DNA of 5,058 nt from an uncultured Saprospiraceae bacterium (GTDB lineage: Bacteria; Bacteroidota; Bacteroidia; Chitinophagales; Saprospiraceae). The translations under genes were made by a program, and so were the position numbers. Positions 1 to 5,058 of the stretch are shown in pieces; the first letter of the stretch is position 1, and the number at the start of each line of letters is the position of its first letter. The notes under the pieces are model-generated. The model saw only the letters and a list, made by a program, of their open reading frames with translations. It did not search any database and was not told the origin of the DNA. The stretch lies in NCBI GenBank assembly GCA_938044055.1, contig CALIQO010000624.1, positions 1 to 5,058 on the forward strand, given 5' to 3'.

Positions 1-2248
1 TGCTGCTGTACTCATTAATGGTATTCCTGTTAATGATATGGAGAATGGATGGGTCTACTGGAGTAACTGGGCTGGTTTATCAGACGTTACGAGAACCATG
101 CAGATTCAGAGAGGATTAGGAGCTTCCAAACTTGCAATCTCTTCTGTAGGTGGGACTGTCAACATTGTTACCAGAACGACAGATCAGAATAGAGGTGGTT
201 CTGCATTCGCAACAGTTGGAAACGATGGTTTCCTTAAAGCAGGTTTAACCCTTTCTACGGGAAGAATGGATAATGGATTTGCGGCTACTTTCAGTGGTTC
301 AAGAACAGTAGGAGATGGTTACATCAATGGTACTTACATAGATGCATGGTCTTACTTTGCTTCAATAGCTAAGGAATTCGGTAATAATCACCAGCTTGTA
401 TTTACTGCAATCGGTGCTCCACAGAAACATGGTCAGAGAACTTTCAGAGAAGACTTAAGTACATATCTGAGTACTTCTGCTACAGGAGCTGCATTCGCAG
501 ACATAGTGAGAAACAGTAAGGTTTCTGATTTTGATAATTCTGTAGATGTAGGAGGATTAAGTGTTGCGCCTAGAGGAACCATAAGATACAATGGTGATGC
601 TGGAATTGTAGATGGAGAATTCTACAATATGAGAGAGAATTTTTACCATAAGCCTCAGATGGCATTGAATCATTACTGGACGATAAATGAAGATATGTTC
701 GTTTCTACATCTGCCTACTTATCATTTGGTAGAGGAGGTGGAACTGGAGATCGTGGATCAATCAATGGCAGAGGTCCTTGGGGATACAGAGATGAAAACG
801 GTTACCAGAGAATAAGTGATATCCAAGCTTGGAATCAAGGAGGACAGAATATAGATGGTTTCCCGTCAGCTGGAAAATTCCAGACTTCTCAAGGTTTTAT
901 TTCTGGAGAAAGAGATGGTATTATAAAGCGTGCATCGATGAATGAGCACAACTGGCAAGGTATACTTTCTAAGATAGATTATGATTTATCAGATGAGGTA
1001 AGCGTAACTGGTGGTGTTGATTTAAGAAGTTATGAAGGATTGCATTACAGAAAAGTAGTAGATCTTTTAGGAACTGCTGCTTGGTTAGATGCAAGAGATG
1101 TAAATGATCAGTCTAATGTTATAGACATCAATGGAGATGGAGATACTTTCGACAGAGAAGAAGGAAAACTAGTAACTACAGATGGAAAACTATTTGGCAA
1201 TCCTGGACAAGAAGGGAAAATCCATTATGACAACGACGGTCGTGTAGGATGGCAAGGAGCTTTCGCAGAAATAGAGCATAGTAAAGGTAAGTGGACTACT
1301 TTCTTTAACGCTTCAGTTTCTAATACTTCTTTCCAGAGAGTGGATAGATTCAACTATGAGATAGGAAGCGAAAATGAAGTTTCTGAGAAGTTTAACTTCC
1401 TAGGATATAACTTAAGAACAGGATTTAATCTGAATATTAACGAATACATGAATTTCTTCGTTAATACTGGTTATTATTCTAAAGCACCTATCTTCGATGA
1501 TGTCTTCCCTAGATTTAACAATGTTGACGTTAATGGAGATGCAACCAATGAGAAAGTTATCGGTCTTGAAGCTGGTTATGGAGTAAGAACAGGAAATGTT
1601 GCTGTTAATATCAATGGTTACTACACACAGTGGAAAGATAAGAGTTTTAACCCTACATCATTCGTTGATGGTATGTTGATTTTTGCCAATGTTACAGGTC
1701 TTGATGCAATACATAAAGGCATAGAACTTGAATTTGATGCACAAGTTACTGGAGGATTAAGTATTCAAGGATCAGCTTCATTCAATGATTGGAAGTGGAG
1801 AAACAATGTTACAGCTGTTTTCTCTGATGAAGACCAAAATATAATTAGTTCTGGCACTACTATATTTGCAGATGGACTAAGAGTAGGGGCTGCGCCTCAG
1901 ACTCAGATGTACATCGGTGCAGATTATAGATTTAATTTTGGACTAGGTGTTGATCTTGGGTACAGATATAATGCAGATCACTACGCTAATTTTGATCCTT
2001 TAGATAGAACTGATGCTAATAGTGCTACAAGACAAGCATTGAGATTGCCATCATATGGTGTATTAGATGCTGGTCTTTCTTACACAACTGAAATTTCAGG
2101 ATACAGAGTAAGGTTAAGAGGTAACATGAATAATGTTCTTGATAAGTTATTCGTAATGGAAGCTAATGACGCTCCTACACTTGATCAAGCTGGTGGTTTC
2201 TTCGGTTTTGGTAGAACATGGAACACAGGATTAAAAGTATACTTCTAA
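1..2248 (+). CDS. TonB-dependent outer-membrane receptor, C-terminal 748 residues (5' end outside window)
   Basis: This is the C-terminal part of a TonB-dependent receptor, an outer-membrane active transporter powered by TonB-ExbBD. The frame is open from base 2 (base 1 ends the previous codon), so the Met at base 38 is internal. Fragment residues 1-57 are the end of the plug: INGIPVND, then QIQRGLGASKLAISSVGG followed by TVNIVT, matching the classic 'RG..S..G....GG.INI.T' plug ending. The rest is a beta-barrel of alternating aromatic/polar strands and long acidic, Gly/Asn-rich loops, ending in WNTGLKVYF with the C-terminal Phe expected for BAM-assembled barrels. I see no cysteine. An EF-hand-like acidic loop lies at fragment residues 375-386. 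The missing N-terminus should hold the signal peptide, probably a carboxypeptidase-like regulatory domain, and the TonB box. The substrate cannot be told from sequence. No SusD-like gene follows. A terminator starts about 80 bases after the stop. The family call is firm; the ligand is unknown. Confidence 0.95.
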   Translation, partial: AAVLINGIPVNDMENGWVYWSNWAGLSDVTRTMQIQRGLGASKLAISSVGGTVNIVTRTTDQNRGGSAFATVGNDGFLKAGLTLSTGRMDNGFAATFSGSRTVGDGYINGTYIDAWSYFASIAKEFGNNHQLVFTAIGAPQKHGQRTFREDLSTYLSTSATGAAFADIVRNSKVSDFDNSVDVGGLSVAPRGTIRYNGDAGIVDGEFYNMRENFYHKPQMALNHYWTINEDMFVSTSAYLSFGRGGGTGDRGSINGRGPWGYRDENGYQRISDIQAWNQGGQNIDGFPSAGKFQTSQGFISGERDGIIKRASMNEHNWQGILSKIDYDLSDEVSVTGGVDLRSYEGLHYRKVVDLLGTAAWLDARDVNDQSNVIDINGDGDTFDREEGKLVTTDGKLFGNPGQEGKIHYDNDGRVGWQGAFAEIEHSKGKWTTFFNASVSNTSFQRVDRFNYEIGSENEVSEKFNFLGYNLRTGFNLNINEYMNFFVNTGYYSKAPIFDDVFPRFNNVDVNGDATNEKVIGLEAGYGVRTGNVAVNINGYYTQWKDKSFNPTSFVDGMLIFANVTGLDAIHKGIELEFDAQVTGGLSIQGSASFNDWKWRNNVTAVFSDEDQNIISSGTTIFADGLRVGAAPQTQMYIGADYRFNFGLGVDLGYRYNADHYANFDPLDRTDANSATRQALRLPSYGVLDAGLSYTTEISGYRVRLRGNMNNVLDKLFVMEANDAPTLDQAGGFFGFGRTWNTGLKVYF
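1124..1159 (+). other. EF-hand-like acidic loop in the receptor barrel
   Basis: Twelve codons read DINGDGDTFDRE. Oxygen ligands sit at loop positions 1 (Asp), 3 (Asn), 5 (Asp) and 12 (Glu), with Gly at 6, as in a canonical EF-hand calcium loop; positions 8 (Thr) and 9 (Phe) do not match the usual hydrophobic and acidic residues. It lies in a long hydrophilic stretch between barrel strands, so it is probably on the extracellular face (inference). It may bind calcium or may just be an acidic turn. Confidence 0.45.
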
Positions 2249-2267
2249 TTCATGAATTCATTTAATG

Positions 2268-2289
2268 ACATATGTTTATAATAATATGT
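2268..2289 (+). repeat. Small inverted repeat downstream of the receptor gene
   Basis: ACATAT (2268-2273) and ATATGT (2284-2289) are perfect reverse complements around a 10-base AT-rich loop. The stem is weak and has no T-run after it, so it is not a terminator by itself. It may be chance in AT-rich DNA or may help protect the receptor mRNA 3' end. Confidence 0.3.
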
Positions 2290-2300
2290 TTTTAAATCTA

Positions 2301-2319
2301 TTCAAGAAAAGTACTTGAA
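2301..2319 (+). repeat. Inverted repeat just before the terminator
   Basis: TTCAAG (2301-2306) and CTTGAA (2314-2319) form a perfect 6-bp stem around a 7-base loop. The second arm runs directly into the A6 tract (2318-2323) that precedes the terminator hairpin. It could be a short additional 3'-UTR stem; no function can be assigned. Confidence 0.35.
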
Positions 2320-2327
2320 AAAATAGG

Positions 2328-2359
2328 GGTCGTCATAGTAATTATGGCGGCCTTTTTTT
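2328..2359 (+). terminator. Intrinsic terminator after the receptor gene
   Basis: A 10-bp stem forms between GGTCGTCATA (2328-2337) and TATGGCGGCC (2343-2352), with eight Watson-Crick pairs and two G-U pairs, around the loop GTAAT. Seven T residues follow at once (2353-2359), and A6 precedes it at 2318-2323. This is a textbook rho-independent terminator, and the GC-rich stem stands out in an AT-rich spacer. It should end most receptor transcripts before the next gene, so that gene probably has its own promoter or depends on read-through. Confidence 0.9.
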
Positions 2360-2362
2360 CTT

Positions 2363-2481
2363 AACTTTAGACTTGAATCAATAAAGTGTTACAAGCACTT
2401 CAATTTATAGATCCCATAATTTCTTAATTTTTGAGAATCTCTATTTAACTAGAAGAGATACTCTTTTTATAATAATAAGAT
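2363..2481 (+). promoter_or_regulatory. AT-rich leader of the multidomain secreted gene, no clear promoter
   Basis: These 119 bases between the terminator and the next ATG should contain that gene's promoter. I find no good match to the Bacteroidota pattern (TTG near -33, TAnnTTTG near -7). The nearest is TAATTTTTG at 2425-2433, which has one base too many and no TTG at the right distance. Nested inverted repeats are visible: TTGAA (2373-2377) with TTCAA (2399-2403), enclosing AAGTGT (2384-2389) with GCACTT (2395-2400, one G-U pair). Nearer the start codon, AGAAGAG (2451-2457) pairs with CTCTTTT (2461-2467, one G-U pair), and ATCTCT (2437-2442) could pair instead with AGAGAT (2454-2459). There is no Shine-Dalgarno sequence, as is usual in this phylum. 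Confidence 0.4.
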
Positions 2482-2538
2482 ATGAAACTAAAATTTACAT
2501 TTTTACTTACCTTATTTGCTTTAAGTGTCTCTTATGGA
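2482..2538 (+). other. Signal peptide of the multidomain protein
   Basis: Residues 1-19 have a short basic N-region (Lys2, Lys4), a Leu/Phe/Ala-rich core and a Ser-Tyr-Gly end, with small residues at -3 and -1 and Gln at +1. A mature N-terminal Gln, which becomes pyroglutamate, is the known preference of Bacteroidota signal peptidase I substrates. This predicts Sec export to the periplasm. Crossing of the outer membrane would need a C-terminal signal that lies outside the window. Confidence 0.85.
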
Positions 2539-5058
2539 CAGTTAGTTCTTACTGAGATCATGTATAATCCTCCAGAGTCCGGTACAGATTCTCTAGAGTA
2601 TTTAGAATTTTATAATGCTGGTTCTGACGCCATTGACTTAAATGGGTATCAAGTAACAGAAGGAGTAACGTATACTTTTCCTGATAGAATGTTAGGAGCA
2701 GGCGAGTACTTCACAATAGGCGTTGATACCTTGAAGCTATTTACTGCACTAGGTATTGCACTTTCTGATGAATGGGAGAGTGGTGGATTAAGTAATGGGG
2801 GTGAATCAATAATTGTGGTAGACGGTAATGCTGCAGAAGTGATAAGTTTTACATACGATGACAATGCCCCGTGGCCCTCTTCTGCAGAAGGAACCGATGG
2901 AGAAGGAGCATCCATAGAATTATGCGATGCTTCAGCTGATGCATCGGATGGAGCTAATTGGAAAGCATCGACAGGAAGTACGAGTGTCACCATCAATGAG
3001 AGAGAAGTTCTTGCAACTATAGGAAGCAATAATACAGCTACTTGTGAAGATAGTGGTGATGAAGTTATAGTAGAGTTAGTAGGGCTAGAATTTATTCCGA
3101 GTGACATAACCATAGATCAAGGACAGACTGTGAGATGGGTTAATACCGGAGGAAGACATAATGTTAATGGATCGCAAGCTACTTATCCTGACAATCCAGT
3201 TGGTTTCATGAATGGAAGCCCTTCATCTGAGTTATTCACTTATGAATTTACATTTTCTGTTCCTGGTGTATATAATTATCAATGTGATCCTCATGTAGGT
3301 GTAGGAATGATAGGTACAGTAACTGTTTTAGAAGAAGAAAGACCTCAACTGGCAATTACAGAAATCATGTACAATGATCCAGGTATGACCGATAGCCTTG
3401 AGTTCATCGAAATATATAATCAAGGTACTGAAACCGCTAATTTAGGAGGATTGATTCTAAAAGATGCTGTTAGTCATGTTTTTGAAGAAGGAACGTTAGC
3501 AGCTGGTGCATTTATGATTGTTTCACAAGACAGTTCCGCCTTAAGAAGAATTCTAGGCGTTTCATCAGTTCAATGGAGTGATGGAAGGTTAGATAACAGA
3601 GGAGAGAAAATTATTCTGACTACTGCTGGTGGTGATACCATCGATATAGTAGAATATGAAGACTTATCCCCATGGCCGGGAGGTGATGGTACTGGAGCTT
3701 CTATAGTGTTGTGCGACATCACACTTGAGAATCCATCTCCAGAAGATTGGGGTGAAGCAACAACATCGACAGATGTAACTTATGAAGGGGTAGAAATTTT
3801 AGCTAATCCAGGTGGAGCTTCTTTCTGTGCCGCAACCATTGCAGAAGCGAGCGCTATTAATGATAACGGAGAAGCAATAAACATAGATAAAGAATATTCC
3901 CTAGAAGGAACAGTGCATACACCTAATTACAGACCGAGCGGTCTTACCATGGTTATCATCGATGACAATGGTGATGGAATTACTGTTTTTAGTGGAAGTG
4001 ATAATTTCGATTACACAGTTACAGAAGGCGATAAGATACGTGTGTTCGGAGCGATAAGTCAATTTAATGGATTGACACAGATTGCCGCTTCAGATGTAGT
4101 CCTTTTGAGCAGTGGAGAACAATTGATGGATGCTACCGTTGTTACTGGACTTTCAGAAGATACAGAATCACAACTCGTGAGAATAGAAAATCTTACGCTT
4201 ATAAACCCTGATGACTGGGGTGGAGGAACTTCTGGATTCAATGTCGATATGACCAACGGTTCAGATACCTTTGATGTAAGAATAGATGCAGACATCGATC
4301 TATTCAGTTTAGAATATCCTACAGGTACTTTTTCTGTAACTGGTGTCGGTGGTCAATTCGATGGGAATTCTCCATTCGATGAAGGGTATCAATTGCTCCC
4401 TAGATCTATGGCAGACATAGATCCTTATGTACCATTTGTAGAAATGTTTCCAGCGAGAAATATTGCTGATGTTACATCTGTAGATGCTACTGGAGTTACA
4501 GATTCATTGGGAATAAGTTGTGCCATCACAGGGGTCGTGTATGGACCGAATTACAGACCATCTGGATTGCAATTTACGATCATCGATGGTGAGGGCAATG
4601 GAATCGGTCTCTTTAATAATGATGGAGATTTAGGATATACAGTTGCTGAAGGCGATGAAATAGAAGTAAAAGGTACGATAAGTCAGTTCCGAGGCCTTAC
4701 TCAGATTAATCCTGATGAAGTAACGTTGCTAAGTGGCGATAATACACTCGTTGATGCAAGAACATCAACTGCATTAGGTGAAGATACAGAGTCAGAATTG
4801 GTTGTTTTCCCTAATGTGACTTACGTAGATGAATCAGAATGGAGTGGCGATGGATCATCTTTTAACGTTAACTTGATGACAGAAGGTGGACAGACAATTA
4901 CCATGCGTATCGACAATGACAACGAATTATCGACCATGGCTGCGCCTACCGCACCATTTAATGTAACAGGACTAGGTGGACAATTTGACACGGAAGAGCC
5001 ATTGCTCGATGGATATCAATTGTTACCTAGATATGCTGCAGATATAAGCGAAACCAGC
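2482..5058 (+). CDS. Secreted multidomain protein: LTD - cupredoxin - LTD - tandem OB-like repeats (3' end outside window)
   Basis: An uninterrupted frame of 859 codons, still open at the right edge. The ATG at 2482 is the start because an in-frame TAA lies at 2476-2478 and a signal peptide follows directly: Lys2 and Lys4, a hydrophobic core at about 5-16, and likely cleavage after SYG so that the mature protein starts at Gln20. There is no lipobox Cys, so it is secreted rather than a lipoprotein. Domains in order: LTD 1 (about 20-164), plastocyanin-like cupredoxin (about 194-283), LTD 2 (about 289-430), then two ~208-residue repeats (453-660 and 661 to the edge). The six cysteines are 148, 188, 268 (copper ligand), 411, 450 and 680. 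Family knowledge: LTDs are immunoglobulin-like modules found in many secreted Bacteroidota proteins, often beside nuclease domains. No catalytic domain is visible. The missing C-terminus may carry more repeats, a nuclease domain or a type IX secretion sorting signal (inference). Frame and domain calls are firm; the overall function is unknown. Confidence 0.93.
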   Translation, partial: MKLKFTFLLTLFALSVSYGQLVLTEIMYNPPESGTDSLEYLEFYNAGSDAIDLNGYQVTEGVTYTFPDRMLGAGEYFTIGVDTLKLFTALGIALSDEWESGGLSNGGESIIVVDGNAAEVISFTYDDNAPWPSSAEGTDGEGASIELCDASADASDGANWKASTGSTSVTINEREVLATIGSNNTATCEDSGDEVIVELVGLEFIPSDITIDQGQTVRWVNTGGRHNVNGSQATYPDNPVGFMNGSPSSELFTYEFTFSVPGVYNYQCDPHVGVGMIGTVTVLEEERPQLAITEIMYNDPGMTDSLEFIEIYNQGTETANLGGLILKDAVSHVFEEGTLAAGAFMIVSQDSSALRRILGVSSVQWSDGRLDNRGEKIILTTAGGDTIDIVEYEDLSPWPGGDGTGASIVLCDITLENPSPEDWGEATTSTDVTYEGVEILANPGGASFCAATIAEASAINDNGEAINIDKEYSLEGTVHTPNYRPSGLTMVIIDDNGDGITVFSGSDNFDYTVTEGDKIRVFGAISQFNGLTQIAASDVVLLSSGEQLMDATVVTGLSEDTESQLVRIENLTLINPDDWGGGTSGFNVDMTNGSDTFDVRIDADIDLFSLEYPTGTFSVTGVGGQFDGNSPFDEGYQLLPRSMADIDPYVPFVEMFPARNIADVTSVDATGVTDSLGISCAITGVVYGPNYRPSGLQFTIIDGEGNGIGLFNNDGDLGYTVAEGDEIEVKGTISQFRGLTQINPDEVTLLSGDNTLVDARTSTALGEDTESELVVFPNVTYVDESEWSGDGSSFNVNLMTEGGQTITMRIDNDNELSTMAAPTAPFNVTGLGGQFDTEEPLLDGYQLLPRYAADISETS
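2539..2973 (+). other. Lamin-tail domain 1 (residues 20-164)
   Basis: The opening 'LVLTEIMYNPP', then D36-SLE-YLE-FYN45, a 'L-G-Y-x-V' strand, 'L-G-A-G-E-Y-F', 'L-S-N-G-G-E-S-I' and a closing 'PWP...GEGASIELCD...NW' are the usual succession of LTD motifs. Its second half repeats in LTD 2. Cys148 near the end of the domain and Cys188 after it are 40 residues apart, a spacing closely matched in LTD 2 (411 and 450), which suggests a disulfide in each unit (inference). The domain is likely a binding or structural module with no catalytic residues of its own. Confidence 0.85.
3061..3330 (+). other. Plastocyanin-like cupredoxin domain with complete type 1 copper site (residues 194-283)
   Basis: The ligand set is complete: His226 in 'GRHNVNG', then Cys268, His271 and Met276 in 'YQCDPHVGVGMIGTVTV'. 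The Cys-x2-His-x4-Met spacing is that of plastocyanin, and the 42 residues between the first His and the Cys fit the family. The start 'LEFIPSDITIDQGQTVRWVN' is the usual first pair of strands. Such domains bind one copper ion and pass electrons one at a time. Here it is not a free small protein but sits between two LTDs, joined by short acidic linkers (CEDSGDE before, LEEERP after). Copper binding is well supported; a redox partner is not visible. Confidence 0.92.
3346..3771 (+). other. Lamin-tail domain 2 (residues 289-430)
   Basis: It begins 'LAITEIMYNDP' and continues D304-SLE-FIE-IYN313, closely matching LTD 1, and ends 'PWPGGDGTGASIVLCD...EDW' in the same way. The two copies agree strongly in protein at their ends but differ in DNA and in the middle, so the duplication is old. 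The copper domain lies between the copies. Cys411 and Cys450 probably pair. Confidence 0.85.
3838..4461 (+). repeat. OB-like tandem module 1 (residues 453-660)
   Basis: First of two tandem protein repeats with a 208-209-residue period. Landmarks are PNYRPSGL (481-488), an acidic turn DDNGDG (494-499), 'YTVTEGDKIRV' followed by a Gly-rich strand and 'ISQFNGLTQI' (525-534), SEDTES (558-563), GVGGQFD (621-627) and YQLLPR (636-641). The 'EGDxIxVxGxIxxFxGLTQI' pattern is that of OB-fold domains found with secreted nucleases in Bacteroidota and Firmicutes. I infer an OB-like fold; the ligand is unknown. Confidence 0.75.
4462..5058 (+). repeat. OB-like tandem module 2 (residues 661 to window edge)
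   Basis: Second copy of the module. PNYRPSGL recurs at 689-696, ISQFRGLTQI at 733-742, GEDTES at 766-771, GLGGQFD at 830-836 and YQLLPR at 845-850, nearly every landmark shifted by 208-209 residues. The acidic turn is DGEGNG (702-707) instead of DDNGDG. Cys680 has no partner in module 1, where Tyr472 is at that place. The DNA of the two copies has diverged well beyond the protein landmarks, so this is an old internal duplication. Only the linker to whatever follows is missing. Confidence 0.75.

Noticed and set aside
38..40. ATG as start of the receptor gene
   Set aside because: The frame is open to the left edge and the codons before it (AAVLINGIPVND) are a normal part of the plug domain, so this Met is internal.
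2248..2261. Overlapping short palindromes ATTCATGAAT and TGAATTCA after the receptor stop codon
   Set aside because: Very short, AT-rich and without a loop; easily chance, with no partner site elsewhere in the window.
2425..2433. TAATTTTTG as a Bacteroidota -7 element
   Set aside because: It has three rather than two bases between TA and TTTG, and the nearest convincing upstream TTG (2373-2375) is about 49 bases away rather than roughly 20.
2468..2473. TATAAT as a -10 box
   Set aside because: It ends 8 bases before the ATG, has no -35 at a usable distance, and Bacteroidota primary promoters use a different -7 motif (TAnnTTTG).
2482..2541. Lipoprotein signal (SusD-like partner)
   Set aside because: No cysteine occurs in the first 140 residues, and the domains are LTD and cupredoxin rather than SusD helical repeats.
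2649..3113. 154-codon open frame on the minus strand
   Set aside because: It lies antisense within LTD 1 and the linker of the clear + strand gene, its translation is low-complexity Ser/Pro/Thr-rich, and it shows no domain or signal.
4059..4295. 78-codon open frame on the minus strand
   Set aside because: It lies antisense to OB-like module 1, where the + strand repeat is conserved in protein; its translation resembles no family.
1..5058. CRISPR arrays, tRNA or rRNA genes, insertion sequences
   Set aside because: I saw no short regularly spaced DNA repeats, no tRNA-like cloverleaf and no transposase or terminal inverted repeats; nearly all of the window is coding.

Overview
The window looks like Bacteroidota DNA (Flavobacteriia- or Cytophagia-like). 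The evidence is AT-rich sequence, a Bacteroidota-style TonB-dependent receptor, no Shine-Dalgarno sequence before the one visible start codon, a signal peptide whose predicted mature protein begins with Gln (the 'Q-rule' of Bacteroidota signal peptidase I substrates), and lamin-tail and OB-fold-like modules typical of large secreted Bacteroidota proteins. Genus and species cannot be read from it.

Layout: two genes, both on the + strand and both cut by a window edge. Bases 1-2248 hold the last 748 residues of a TonB-dependent outer-membrane receptor: the end of the plug and the whole beta-barrel, ending in a terminal Phe. Bases 2249-2481 are intergenic. They contain several small inverted repeats, a strong intrinsic terminator (2328-2359) and an AT-rich leader with alternative small hairpins, but no convincing promoter. 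From 2482 to the right edge a single open frame of 859 codons runs out of the window without a stop. It encodes a secreted multidomain protein: signal peptide, lamin-tail domain (LTD) 1, a plastocyanin-like cupredoxin with a complete type 1 copper site, LTD 2, and at least two tandem ~208-residue modules that look like OB folds. The second module is cut at the right edge.

How they may work together (inference): the receptor imports a ligand across the outer membrane, and the downstream product is exported and probably acts outside the cell or at its surface. There is no SusD-type lipoprotein and no lipobox, so this is not a SusCD pair as far as the window shows. OB-fold and LTD modules often accompany extracellular nucleases in Bacteroidota, which makes nucleic-acid or phosphate scavenging one possibility; the intact copper site makes a copper or redox role another. 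The window does not decide between them. The most unusual item is the LTD-cupredoxin-LTD-repeat architecture of the second gene.
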